From NCBI RefSeq assembly GCF_015762685.1, contig NZ_PEHF01000054.1, positions 1 through 61,771 of the forward strand: a DNA stretch of 61,771 nucleotides, in the 5' to 3' direction. Shown in pieces: positions 39,854-49,957 of this stretch. Position 1 is the first letter of the stretch. Every line of letters begins with the position of its first letter. The DNA comes from Candidatus Symbiopectobacterium sp. 'North America'. GTDB lineage: Bacteria > Pseudomonadota > Gammaproteobacteria > Enterobacterales > Enterobacteriaceae. A program made the position numbers and the translations under genes. The notes below the pieces were generated by a model. The model was not told the DNA's origin. It worked only from the letters and a program-made list of their open reading frames with translations, and did no database searches.

Positions 39854-39995
39854 AGCCATTTCGCTGCCGTATTTATTGCGCCCCTGATGGCGTCCTCCAG
39901 ATTCAAACGCCGTAGCGATCAGGCTTTGCGCACGGTTACAGCCTCGGCGATTACAGGTATAATCCCACAAATTTTTCTACGGTTTCGAAACGACG

Positions 39996-40535
39996 ATGAC
40001 AAAACTCACCTTACAAGAGCAGATGCTGAAAGCGGGATTAGTAACCAGCAAAAAAATGGCCAAAGTTGAAAGAACGGCCAAAAAATCACGCGTTCAAGCA
40101 CGTGAAGCCAGAGCCACGGTAGAGGAAAATAAAAAAAATCAGCTTGAACGTGATAAACAGCTCAGCGAACAACAAAAGCAGGCTGTGTTATCTAAAGAGT
40201 ATAAAGCGCAGGTGAAGCAACTGATTGAAATGAAAAAAATCGACATTGCAAAAGGTGATATTGGTTTCAACTTCACGGATAACAATGTAATCAAAAAGTT
40301 GGTTGTAGATAAGCTGACGCAAACTCAGCTGATTAATGGCCGTCTCGCCATCGCGCGTCTGGTTATTGATAGCAAGGGTGAGAGCCAATACGCAATTATC
40401 CCGGCGAGCGTGGCCGAAAAAATTGCGCAGCGCGATGCGAGCAGTATTGTTTTACACAGTGCGCTGAGTCAGGAGGCGCAAGATGAAGAAGATCCTTACG
40501 CCGACTTTAAAGTGCCCGATGATTTAATGTGGTAA
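39996..40535 (+). CDS. yaiL: DUF2058 protein YaiL
   Basis: A 179-residue protein identical in length to E. coli YaiL. The N-terminal half is a highly charged helical region (TLQEQMLKAGLVTSKKMAKV, then KKSRVQAREARATVEENKK) likely to bind nucleic acid. The C-terminal half has GDIGFNFTDNNVIKKLVVDK, IIPASVAEKIAQRD and the acidic ending DEEDPYADFKVPDDLMW. Its function is not established; E. coli annotations call it a nucleoprotein. No clear defects. Confidence 0.92.
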   Translation: MTKLTLQEQMLKAGLVTSKKMAKVERTAKKSRVQAREARATVEENKKNQLERDKQLSEQQKQAVLSKEYKAQVKQLIEMKKIDIAKGDIGFNFTDNNVIKKLVVDKLTQTQLINGRLAIARLVIDSKGESQYAIIPASVAEKIAQRDASSIVLHSALSQEAQDEEDPYADFKVPDDLMW

Positions 40536-40631
40536 CTGACGCAGTAGGTTGTTGTGGCTTTACTGCATTTCACCACCTGACCAGACAATGTTGGTGGTAC
40601 TGACAAACACCTTACCCCGTGGGGACGATGT

Positions 40632-40877
40632 ATGAACAATGAAATACCCCTTAAATATTATGATATTGTAGATGAGTATTCGACGGAAGCCGCCACGTTG
40701 GTGAACGAGTCAGAGCGTGACGCTCTGGCGCACTATTTCCAATTGCTGATCACTCGTTTAATGAATAATGAAGAGATCAGTGAGCAGGCTCAGCACGAAA
40801 TGGCGCGTGAGGCCCATATCAACGAGCAGCGCATTGATGAGATAGCAACGTTTTTGAATCAATGGGGCAATGAGTAG
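40632..40877 (+). CDS. ymjA: DUF2543 protein YmjA
   Basis: An 81-residue acidic helical protein, same length as E. coli YmjA. It starts [20 protein letters not shown], has [19 protein letters not shown] in the middle and ends [14 protein letters not shown]. The function is unknown. GGGGACG precedes the start. It is convergent with the lysR gene downstream. Confidence 0.9.
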   Translation: MNNEIPLKYYDIVDEYSTEAATLVNESERDALAHYFQLLITRLMNNEEISEQAQHEMAREAHINEQRIDEIATFLNQWGNE

Positions 40878-40973
40878 TGCTGCACAGCACATAAACCAAG
40901 GGCGATGCTGAGTTTTTCTCGCTCATCGTCCTTCAATAATGTGCGCAGCGTCTTTACCTCACCGGCTCTCCTT

Positions 40974-41864
40974 TTAAGCCGGGTTGCCCAGTCTGTGCAG
41001 CAGAATCTGTCGGGTGTGTGCCAGACGCGGCTGACGTAAAGCACTCGGCAGCCACACCAGGTTGTAACGAATTTCCGTGTCTCCCACCGGTGCTTTAAGA
41101 CTAGCCAGCTTACCTTCATCAAGGTACGCACGGCACAAAAATTCCGGCATGACCGTCAAGCCAAATCCTTTACACAACAGGCTTCTCTGACTGCGTAAAT
41201 CCTGACAGACCATTGTAGGAAGCAACGAGCTGAATTTTATCGGGTTTTTACCCAACCAGTGTTCGATCAGTGAAAGCTCAAGATTGTAAGCCAGCAGCGG
41301 CTCATTCAGTAAATCCCGGCCAAAATGTTCACTGCTATTCAGGCGTTCGGCAAGGGCTAGCGATGCAATCGCGATCACGCGATCGGTAAAAATGACATCC
41401 CCCTTTAATCGCGTATCGGTGACCGGATGCGCCGTGATACCCAAATCGCAGTGCCCCTCTATCACCATCTGGGAAACCATCGGACCATCTCTGGCATGCA
41501 GATGCACGCGAATACCACTTTTCAGTAATGGCAGCAGTTCCCCCGCCAATTTCTCTGCCATAAAGTCAGAATGACCAATGATCTGTAGCGTTCCCGCAAC
41601 ATCCATGGATCTTGCCCTTGCTGTGGCGAGCGCGGATTCAGCGTCATCCAGTTTGTTGCCGATATCCGCCGCCAGATCGTCAGCGACCACAGTCGGTTTA
41701 ACCCCCTGCGGTTGGCGCTCAAACAGGGGCCTTCCGATGGCTACCTCAAGGCCGCTGATGTGCTGAGAGACCGCAGGCTGAGTCAGGTTCAACCCCCGTG
41801 CCGCCCCCGAAATCGAGCGGTGCCGGTACACCTCTATGAAAGTGCGTAGACGCAACAATGACAT
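40974..41864 (-). CDS. LysR-family transcriptional regulator
   Basis: A complete 296-residue LysR-type regulator. The N-terminal helix-turn-helix is LRTFIEVYRHRSISGAARGL followed by NLTQPAVSQHISGLE, and the effector domain starts at VAGTLQIIGHSDF. The best guess from position is control of the divergent DJ-1/PfpI gene at 42074. An 11-bp inverted repeat (41950/42029) lies in the shared promoter region. The effector is not inferable. Confidence 0.88.
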   Translation of the reverse strand: MSLLRLRTFIEVYRHRSISGAARGLNLTQPAVSQHISGLEVAIGRPLFERQPQGVKPTVVADDLAADIGNKLDDAESALATARARSMDVAGTLQIIGHSDFMAEKLAGELLPLLKSGIRVHLHARDGPMVSQMVIEGHCDLGITAHPVTDTRLKGDVIFTDRVIAIASLALAERLNSSEHFGRDLLNEPLLAYNLELSLIEHWLGKNPIKFSSLLPTMVCQDLRSQRSLLCKGFGLTVMPEFLCRAYLDEGKLASLKAPVGDTEIRYNLVWLPSALRQPRLAHTRQILLHRLGNPA

Positions 41865-41949
41865 AGCTTACCCATAAATTAATTTATACCCCTGACAAAA
41901 ATATCACGGTATCCATGGTTTCAGGCGTTTTAGTCATGCAAAACCGGTT

Positions 41950-42039
41950 GTTGTTCAGGACAGCGCCGGAATGACCAATCTTCGTCTTCGCGCACCTTAT
42001 CAGGATAAAGCGGCTGTTGCCGAAGCTTTCCTGAACAAC
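41950..42039. repeat. Inverted repeat in the lysR/DJ-1 divergent promoter
   Basis: GTTGTTCAGGA (41950-41960) and TCCTGAACAAC (42029-42039) form a perfect 11-bp inverted repeat with a 68-base spacer. It could be paired regulator sites allowing DNA looping, or the end of a small decayed gene; the intervening plus strand also reads as a short C-terminal-like tail ending AVAEAFLNN-stop. Confidence 0.45.
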
Positions 42040-42073
42040 TAATTCACCTGTACCAGCACTATCGAGGTTAACA

Positions 42074-42772
42074 ATGAAAATTTTAATGGTTCTGACATCC
42101 CATGCCGAACTGGGCAACACAGGAAAGAAAACAGGGTTTTGGCTGGAGGAGTTTGCCGCACTCTACTTTGTCTTTAAAGATGCGGGGGCTGAGGTGGTTC
42201 TCGCCTCCCCGGACGGTGGCCAGCCGCCGCTGGATCCCAAAAGCGATCTTCCTGAATTTCAGACAGCGCTGACAGCACGTTTTAAAGCTGATAAAGACGC
42301 ACAGGACGCGTTTTCTCAAACGGTCAAACTGGAAACCGTATCTCACAAGGATTTTGACATCGTGTTCTATCCTGGCGGCCACGGCCCACTATGGGATCTT
42401 GCGGAGTCAGCAACATCGATTGCACTGATTGAATCGTTCGATCGCACCGGGAAATCAGTGACCTTTGTCTGCCATGCACCCGGCGTACTGCGTAAGGTTA
42501 CCTCCGCGACGGGCGAGCTGCTCATCAAAGGACGTAACGTTACCGGCTTTACCAATAGCGAAGAAGAGGCGGTTGAGTTAACCCATGTTGTCCCGTTTTT
42601 AATCGAAGATACCTTTATTGCTGCTGGCGCACATTACCAAAAAGGTGCCGACTGGATGCCGTTCGTCGTGGAAGATGGCAATCTGATCACTGGGCAGAAT
42701 CCGGCCAGTTCAGAAGCCGTTGCTGTCGCCCTGCTGAAAAAATTGAATAACGAAAGCTCAATGAGCCATTAA
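42074..42772 (+). CDS. DJ-1/PfpI-family protein (HchA-like)
   Basis: A 232-residue class I glutamine-amidotransferase-fold protein of the DJ-1/PfpI superfamily. The start is KILMVLTSHAELGNTGKKTG, the Glu-containing segment is FWLEEFAALYFVF, DIVFYPGGHGPLWDLA is the family loop, and the nucleophile elbow is FVCHAPGVL with a Cys. This sub-group acts as glyoxalase III or protein deglycase-like stress enzymes. It is divergent from a LysR gene, the typical context for a regulated stress hydrolase. Confidence 0.88.
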   Translation: MKILMVLTSHAELGNTGKKTGFWLEEFAALYFVFKDAGAEVVLASPDGGQPPLDPKSDLPEFQTALTARFKADKDAQDAFSQTVKLETVSHKDFDIVFYPGGHGPLWDLAESATSIALIESFDRTGKSVTFVCHAPGVLRKVTSATGELLIKGRNVTGFTNSEEEAVELTHVVPFLIEDTFIAAGAHYQKGADWMPFVVEDGNLITGQNPASSEAVAVALLKKLNNESSMSH

Positions 42773-42852
42773 AAATTACAGGGTGCGATGTTGGGCTAGC
42801 GCAATTAACTATGATAACAAAGTAGCTCTCAATGCAATGACTGGGAGTTATC

Positions 42853-43851
42853 ATGGCGACAATGAAGGATGTAGCCCGCCATGCGGGTGTTTCTGCGGCA
42901 ACGGTATGCCGAGTGATCAACAACAACGTTTACGTTAAGCCGGTTACTCGCGAACGGGTTGAAACGGCGATGCGTGAGTTCAACTATCAGCACAATGTTA
43001 CCGCACACGCCATGGCGAAAAGGAGTGGCAAGACGCTCGGGCTGCTTACCGGCAACCTGGATGATCCCTTCTTCTCACGTATGGCGCGGGGCATTGAGGA
43101 TACCACGCGTAAAGCCAGAGTACAGTTGGTCGTTTGTAGCGGCGGGCATCGCGCCGAGCAGGAAAAAACCGGGCTTGATTTACTGATTAATCAGGGGTGT
43201 GAAGCCATTGTCGCTCATCTGCCCCGAATGAATGAAGAGGATATCTTGCGCTATGCGGCCCATACGCCTGCATTGGTGGTGATTAATCGCTATTTACCGA
43301 TCATCGCCAATCGCTGTGTGTGGCTGGATAATGTCAGTGCCGCTCAGGCCGCAACCAATCAGCTCATTCAACATGGCCATCGGAAAATAGCCTGCATCAC
43401 GGCAGATATTCCCATCGATGATAGAACTCACCGCGTCGAAGGCTACCGCAAAGCCATGGGCATCGCTGGGATTCCGGTAGCGGATGACTGGATCATCAGC
43501 GTTCCATTTAATGAACACGGGGGTGAGCTAGCAGCAGAGAAACTGTTACAGGCCGGGCTTAACTTCACTGCGTTGGTCACCTTTAATGATGTCATGGCCG
43601 CAGGCATCATGCGAACCTTTCACTACCATCAGATTCGCGTACCCGACGACATCTCCTTGGTGGGCTTCGATGACATTGCCTGGGCCAAATATCTGCACCC
43701 GACCTTGACCACCATGCATAATCCCATTGAGAAAATGGCACGCCGTGCCACGACGCTGGCGTTACAACTTAATGCCGGTATCGTCGGGCTACCACAAAAC
43801 AATGGCTATTGTGCCGAGCTTATCCCTCGGGCATCGGTCAAGCAGGCTTAA
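42853..43851 (+). CDS. LacI/GalR-family transcriptional regulator
   Basis: A complete 332-residue regulator. The DNA-binding domain starts ATMKDVARHAGVSAATVCRV, where the usual Ser of ATVSRVINN is Cys. The ligand-binding domain has FFSRMARGIEDTTRKARV, LVVINRYLPI, LIQHGHRKIACIT and SLVGFDDIAWAKYLHPTLTT. It resembles GalR/GalS but is not galR. An 8-bp inverted repeat ATGATAAC/GTTATCAT spans the start region (42811 and 42847). The nhaC-type gene 156 bases downstream has a GalR-like operator, so the regulator probably controls it. Confidence 0.88.
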   Translation: MATMKDVARHAGVSAATVCRVINNNVYVKPVTRERVETAMREFNYQHNVTAHAMAKRSGKTLGLLTGNLDDPFFSRMARGIEDTTRKARVQLVVCSGGHRAEQEKTGLDLLINQGCEAIVAHLPRMNEEDILRYAAHTPALVVINRYLPIIANRCVWLDNVSAAQAATNQLIQHGHRKIACITADIPIDDRTHRVEGYRKAMGIAGIPVADDWIISVPFNEHGGELAAEKLLQAGLNFTALVTFNDVMAAGIMRTFHYHQIRVPDDISLVGFDDIAWAKYLHPTLTTMHNPIEKMARRATTLALQLNAGIVGLPQNNGYCAELIPRASVKQA

Positions 43852-43914
43852 TTCCGCTTTTGTCAGCCCGGAGCAGGCCAGAAAAATGCGAATCGCGTCG
43901 CAGTGATTAAACAT

Positions 43915-43930
43915 ATGAAACCAGTTACAC
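43915..43930 (+). promoter_or_regulatory. Candidate LacI/GalR-type operator upstream of nhaC
   Basis: ATGAAACCAGTTACAC fits the GalR-type pattern GTGTAANCGNTTACAC with three mismatches and the expected dyad spacing. It lies 78 bases before the nhaC-type start and 64 bases after the regulator gene. Confidence 0.5.
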
Positions 43931-44007
43931 CCACAGCGGTCCGGGATCACATTTATGCTGCCTCACCCTAACTAGGCTGGCCTCTTCAATGCTTAAAGGA
44001 GTAAGAA

Positions 44008-45457
44008 ATGAAAGCCAAAAAGGAGCTTAATCTGGGATTGGCACTGCTTCCCATCGTTGCCATGCTCATGTTGTTGGTTATTGGTTATGGTCAGTATAAA
44101 TTACCGATCGAGTCGCTATTGTTGGTTTCGGCTGCCGTCGCTACAGCCCTTGCCTATTGGCAAGGCTACCACTGGGTAGACATCATAGACGCGATTGTCG
44201 CGAAACTGGCCAAAGCGATGCCCGTGATACTGATATTGATCTGCGTCGGTGGCATGATCGGAGCCTGGATGTTAAGTGGCACGATCCCTTACATGGTGTA
44301 TTGGGGCCTGAAACTGATCAGCCCTCAATATATCGTTATCACAGCCTTTCTTATCACCTGCGCAACGTCGGTTTGCACAGGCACCTCGTGGGGCACCGCG
44401 GGCACCGTGGGGGTCGCGTTGATGGGCGTCGCCGCTGGCCTTGATGTATCTTTACCCGCCACGGCGGGTGCTGTGGTTTCAGGGGCCTATTTTGGCGATA
44501 AGCTGTCACCGCTGTCTGATTCCACCAATTTCGCCGCCATCGTCTCTGAAACCGATCTATACGGCCACATCCGCCATCTTATGTATACCACCCTGCCGAG
44601 CTTTGCCTTAGCCGCCGGGGTCTATCTGTTTTTTGGCTATACCCATCTCCCCAGCCACGCGGCCAATCTGGATAAGGTGAATCAAATTGTAACGTCGATA
44701 GCGAGTTTGTATCACTTTAACGCGATCCTGCTCGTGCCGCCCATCCTGGTATTGTGGGGTGCCTATCACCAAACGCCCTGTGATACCCGTTATGTTGGCA
44801 GCGTCTGTCTTGGCAATAGGGATCGGCGTAGGCCTACAGGGATTTACCCTGCAACAAGGGTGTATTTCATTGATTCACTGGTTCACCACATCAATGTTTG
44901 CCGCACAGGGTACAGAGGTAACCGGCTTGATCAGCGACATTCCCCGTTTGCTCGATCGTGGAGGGATGTTCTCCATTATGAGCACCATCCTCTTGGTGCT
45001 TTGCGCATTTTCCTTTTCAGGGGCCTTAACGTTGACAGGGGCCCTGACCGTAATCATTAACCGGTTGCTAAAGGCGATTCGCAGTGTGGGTCAGTTGATT
45101 GCGGCTACCGTGGCAACCACCCTATTGGTCACGGGAGCAACCAGTGACGGGAAGTTGGCGCTGCTTATTCCCGCTGAATTGTTTAAGGAATCTTATCTGC
45201 GTATGGGGCTGGACACCAAGAACCTGTCGCGAACGGTGAAGGACGTGGGTACAGTGACTGAGCCATTACTGCCCTGGACCTCGGCTGGGGTGTATATGGC
45301 CAGCACCCTGGAGGTTAGCACATTGGATCTTGTCCCATGGGCAATCCAATGCTATGCGGCGATCTTCTTCGCACTGATATACGGCTTCACCGGGTTTGGT
45401 ATCGCCAGATTACCCCCCGTCGCCAGAACAGCACCGCAAGGCCTAAACCCGCTGTAA
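44008..45457 (+). pseudogene. NhaC-family Na+/H+ (or substrate/H+) antiporter, +1 frameshift
   Basis: The two frames together make a ~480-residue NhaC-family membrane protein: NLGLALLPIVAMLMLLVIGY at the N-terminus, CTGTSWGTAGTVGVALMG and GAYFGDKLSPLSDSTNFAA (family core), then ITKRPVIPVMLAASVLAIG to the end, including ATTLLVTGATSDGKLALLIP. They join at ~44764, where an extra T in GCCTATCACC shifts the frame. The N-terminal product would stop after ~350 residues. The family exchanges Na+ for H+ or malate/lactate. GGAG precedes ATG 44008. Control by the upstream LacI/GalR protein is likely. Confidence 0.87.
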
Positions 45458-45605
45458 TAAGGACGGTCCAAAATAATAACACCCAGCCATTGGGTCACAC
45501 TGGCTGGGCACAAATTGAAGGTAGTGTTAAGGCAGGCAATTTATCTTATTCAAAACAGTATGTGGATCATCGTAAATACTCCCCTCTTTTACCCTAAAAG
45601 CCTGA

Positions 45606-47812
45606 TTATGGATTAACCTTCTGCCTAAACGTCTGCGGAACAAGCCCGAATTTCGAGGCAAATGCTTGCGCCTCCAACGGCTTACCAAACCAATAGCCTT
45701 GTCCTTCCTGACAGCCATGCTGGCGTAAGTCATGCCACTGCTCTGCGGTTTCGATTCCCTCCGCAATCGTTTCAATCTCGAAATTACGGGCAATATCAAG
45801 AATGGCATAAGCAACAGAGGCATCGCGTCGTGAAGTGAGCAAATTTTGAATAAATGAGCGATCAATTTTTATGCGCGTTACCGGGTACTGATTTAGCATA
45901 CTCAACGACGCATAGCCCGTACCAAAATCATCGAAGGCAATAGAAACGCCCATATCACGAATTTTTTGCAGTGTGTCCGACATGATTGAATCATTGTTAT
46001 TATTCAGGGCGATATTTTCCGTTAATTCAATTTCCAGGGCTTCTGCGGGAAGACCGTGGCGTTTCAGCACGTCCGCGACCTCTGCGGCCAGATCCCCTGT
46101 CGTCAGTTGCACATCGAACAAATTCACGCCGATGCGAAAATCAGGTGCACCACACAGACGCCAATAGGCCGCCTGCACACAGGCTTCATCGAGGATCCAG
46201 AACCCCACGCTAACCGCCATTGGTCCGCGTGCTAATGTGGTTAAAAATTCCGAAGGAGGTAATAGCCCACGCTTGGGGTATACCCAGCGGATTAACGCCT
46301 CCGCGCCGGACAATGAGCCATCACTCAGTTTTATTTGCGGCTGATAAAACAATACAAACTCGCTGTTGTCCGTTGCACGTAATAGCTCCATGGCGTGATG
46401 GCGGCGCGCCATTGACTCCTGACGCAACTCCGGCGTAAAGATATAGAGTTGATTACGCCCTGTCCGCTTCGCCCTTGATAAGGCCAAATCGGCATTGGCA
46501 ATCAGCTCCAGCGCTTCATAGCCGTGTTTCGGTGCCAGTGAAATGTCCCCACTGACCGTTATACTTATCGGACTGCCCTGTACCAGAATCGGCTGAGCGA
46601 TATGCGACATGATTTGCTGGGCATAAAACCCAGCTTCAGCCTGTTCGTAAATATCCGGCAGCAGCACAGCAAACTCATCACCGCCAATGCGCGCAACAAT
46701 CTGCGTTTCCTTGGTTGATGTCAGCAGGCGATGGGTGATTTCACATAAAATTTCGTCACCGGCAGCATGCCCAAAAGCGGCATTGACATCCGAGAAACCG
46801 TTAATATCAATCATCATGATGGCAGCATTAGGGTCTCGCAATACGGCGTCTTCGACACAACGATAAAAGCGGCGTCGATTTCTCAGCCCGGTTAGCGGAT
46901 CGCAATCGGCACTGATGGCAATGGCCTTTTTATCCTGTCGATAACGCGTCATGTCTCGTAATGCGGCGGTAAACTGCAAATTGCCACCACAACATTCACA
47001 AAACAGCGATAAAACAAGGAACAATTTGCTGCCGTTTTTATGCCGTCCACTGACCTCAAAAGGCGGTGTTTCACTGCATGTACCGTCTGCAATTACACGG
47101 CGGATGGCGTTCCAGAATTCTGTATTTTCATCAATACCAAAACAAAAAGGCCGCTGATCACCAGTTCGGCGCTATCATCCTCTGCGTAGCCCCATAGCTG
47201 TGATGTCGCCTCGTTCCAACCGGTAATGCGCAAGGCCCGATCAAAGTGGATAACCGGTGCGTCCCCCGTCAATACCGTAGTGTCCATTTCGGCGCGATGT
47301 TCGCTGGCTACTTCAATGCGTCGCAGTTCAAGACGATCGGACGCCATTCTGGCCAGCTCGGTCAGGCGAGCGTGATCCTCAGCGGTAAAGTTTTGGTGGG
47401 GACTGTTATCCAGAATACACAACGCACCCAGTGCGTACCCTTCGGGGGAACGTAACGGCACACCCGCATAAAAACGGATATGGCTCGGCCCGGTCACCAA
47501 AGGATTATCATGAAAACGCTCATCCCGTTCGGCGTCACGCACAATCATACCGTTTTCGGTCAGAATGGCATGCGCACAGAAAGAGGCATCTCGGGTCATG
47601 TCAACAGACCCATCACCCAACCCATGGCTCGCGGCAAAGAACACACGATCGCTGCCGATCATATTGACTGCGGCAATGGGCATATCGAACATACGGGACG
47701 CGATGCGCACGACTGGCGACAAACTGGATAAGGTAGCTCCAGGATCAAGCGCATATTCGCAGAGCGCTTTCAGTCTTTGTGGATCATCATCAGGAATACT
47801 CGGACACTTCAT
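45606..47812 (-). pseudogene. GAF-PAS-GGDEF-EAL cyclic-di-GMP protein, frameshifted in an A5 run
   Basis: A signalling protein of ~735 residues in two frames. The N-terminal GAF domain (MFDMPIAAVNMIGSDRVFF to GALCILDNSPHQNF) and part of a PAS domain (FDRALRITGWNEATSQLWGY) are in the first. The second continues from FGIDENTEFWNAIRRVIADG to the GGDEF domain (intact RIGGDEFAVLLP) and the EAL domain (EALIRW, ELTENIAL, DDFGTGYASLSML, KIDRSFI). The join is at AAAAA 47144-47148 (plus strand); one more base restores the frame. All catalytic motifs for both cyclase and phosphodiesterase are present, so only this 1-base event disables it as read. Confidence 0.87.
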
Positions 47813-48069
47813 AGAGTCTCCTTAATACCAAACCATACAGAAAATCTTACAAAAAAACGTTACAGAGATAAGCGTAGGCCAAAATTGCATAATTCCGCCA
47901 CCCCTACACTTTTTCATCGCACGCCAGCAGGCATCAAGACTGTGAAAATTTTCTGCCATGTTGAGCACAATTAAGCAATTTGGCTTGTGAACCGCTTGAA
48001 AATGGATACATTACTTATTTTAATGAGCCGCACAGGTGTGTGCAGGTTGACGCGATAAAGGAGTTTTCA
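47813..48069. other. Divergent promoter region of the GGDEF-EAL and alcohol dehydrogenase genes
   Basis: 257 bases, no gene; nothing further recognised. Confidence 0.4.
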
Positions 48070-49197
48070 ATGCCCCTGTCATTTTCTGTGGTAAGCCCCG
48101 GTGAAATTCGTTTTGGACGCGGAGAAGCTGCGGGTGCCGCCACCTGGCTGGCCGCGCGCGCAACACGTCCTGCTGGTTCAGGGATCCAACCCGCAACGCG
48201 CCGCTTTTCTTGTCGACAAACTTCATGCGGCACAGGTGCGCGTCAGTACCTTCACGATCGCTCACGAACCCACGCTTGCCAACATTGAACAAAGGGTTGA
48301 ACTCGCGCGACAGTATGGGGTAGATGCCGTTGTCAGCCTTGGCGGCGGCGCGGTTATCGATGCAGGTAAAGCAATCGCTGCACTGATGAAAGCACACGGG
48401 CCGCTGATTGACTATCTGGAAGTGGTCGGTAATGGCCGAATACTGGAGTCAGCCCTCTTAACCTTCGTTGCGCTGCCCACTACCGCCGGGACAGGTGCCG
48501 AGGTAACCAAAAATGCCGTTATCAACGTTCCTGCGCACCGTCGAAAAGTCAGCCTGCGTGATAACCGCATGCTGCCAGACCTCGCCATCATTGATCCAGT
48601 TCTGACAGACAATACGCCTCGCAGTGTGACGCTCGCCTCTGGGCTGGATGCCTTGACGCAGGTGATTGAACCTTATATATGCAATCGCGCAACGCCTTAC
48701 ACGGACGCTCTGTGTCGAGCCGCAATCCCGCAGGGCATCAGCGCGTTAATGCAATTGATGAAACAAGAATGTCCACAGAGCCGGGATACCATGGCGTGGG
48801 TAAGCCTGTGTGGCGGTCTGGCGCTGGCGAATGCCGGGCTTGGCGTTATTCATGGCTTGGCGGGTCCATTGAGTGGATTATGCGATGCCCCAAACGGTGC
48901 ACTATGCGGTAGTCTGCTCCCCTTTGGCTTGATGCTGAATAATGCCCATGTCACCGATCCAACGTTACTGGTACGCTTTGATGAAATACGCCGTTGGTTT
49001 GCCAGTGCGTTCGGTGTTCCTCCGATGCAGGCCTTCGAGGCACTCCGCGACTGGCGTCACCAAGCTGGTTTAGGCTCACTCAGGACGCGTTGCAATCCGC
49101 TGCGTTGGCGGCCAGCAGTGCATCATCCATGAAAGCCAATCCAGTGCAGTTAACCTACGATCAATTACTCGGTATGTTACAACTGGCTTGGAAATAA
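48070..49197 (+). pseudogene. Iron-containing alcohol dehydrogenase family, frameshifted
   Basis: The start MPLSFSVVSPGEIRFGRGEA follows AAGGAG. After TWLAAR the frame changes near 48155 and the rest continues as HVLLVQGSNPQRAAFLVDK, with the NAD site VVSLGGGAVIDAGKAIAAL, TTAGTGAEVTKNAVI, and metal-site histidine in VIHGLAGPLSG. Near 49060 a second shift occurs and the last residues LTQDALQSAALAASSASSMK to LLGMLQLAWK are in a third frame. The sequence fits the Fe-ADH / maleylacetate reductase family; the substrate is unknown. It abuts the ttr cluster but family members are not known ttr components. Confidence 0.83.
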
Positions 49198-49324
49198 CGC
49201 GTTTGTAATAACGCAGGCCAAACACGATAGTGGCGTTTATACCTTGGCAAGTGCGACCAGGCTTGCCTCGGATCTCAAAACAAAGGAATTACTGATAACC
49301 CCGCGCAGACGGTTAATCTGGCGG

Positions 49325-49915
49325 CTATGCCAGCGCGGTTTTATAGAATTTGTTGACCAGACTGGCAAGGCTGTCCGCCTGCATTTTCTCCATCACGCGG
49401 GCGCGGTGCACTTCAACGGTGCGCAGCGCAATATGCATCTTTTCCGCGATTTCCCGATTGATCAGCCCTTGCACCACATAACTGGCCAGTTCCCGTTCTT
49501 TAGGCGTCAGTTCAGCGTAACAGCATCGGATCTGGTGGCATACAAACAGGTCGGTAGAGACGGTAAATGCCTGGGCCAACGCGGTGGTCAACGGCGCAAC
49601 GGCGACCGGCTTTTGCAAAAAATCCACGGCCCCCTGTTTGATTTGTGTGACCGCCATCGGCACATCGCCATGCCCGGACAAAAAAATCACGGCCAGCGTG
49701 CTGCGCTGTTGCCGCATGGCGGCGTAGACCTGCTGCCCATCCATTTCCGGCATGCGCATATCCAGTAACACGACGCCGACGTCATGCAGTGCGGCCTGCG
49801 AAAGAAAGGGCTCCGCGCTGTGCCAGCAGGTCACGCTATAGTCCATACTCTCTAACAAAAACTGGCATGCCTCGGTCACCGCAACGTCATCATCCACCAG
49901 GTGGATCATTGGCAT
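49325..49915 (-). CDS. ttrR: TtrR, response regulator for tetrathionate
   Basis: A FixJ/NarL-type regulator of 196 residues. The receiver has IHLVDDDVAVTEACQF, phosphoacceptor Asp ~52 in VVLLDMRMPEMDGQ and the Lys of FLQKPV. The LuxR-type helix-turn-helix is LTPKERELASYVVQGLINRE with RTVEVHRARVMEKMQ. It matches Salmonella TtrR well. It is open and apparently intact, but its cognate kinase gene ttrS (42 bases upstream) is broken, so phosphorylation by tetrathionate sensing is unlikely. In Salmonella TtrR~P activates ttrBCA. Confidence 0.93.
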   Translation of the reverse strand: MPMIHLVDDDVAVTEACQFLLESMDYSVTCWHSAEPFLSQAALHDVGVVLLDMRMPEMDGQQVYAAMRQQRSTLAVIFLSGHGDVPMAVTQIKQGAVDFLQKPVAVAPLTTALAQAFTVSTDLFVCHQIRCCYAELTPKERELASYVVQGLINREIAEKMHIALRTVEVHRARVMEKMQADSLASLVNKFYKTALA

Positions 49916-49957
49916 TTATTCTCTCCGTCAACAATCATGAAGCGTAGCGCATATCCC

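Noticed and set aside
39887..40069. 60-residue open frame overlapping the start of yaiL
   Set aside because: No conserved features; it overlaps a well-supported gene in another frame.
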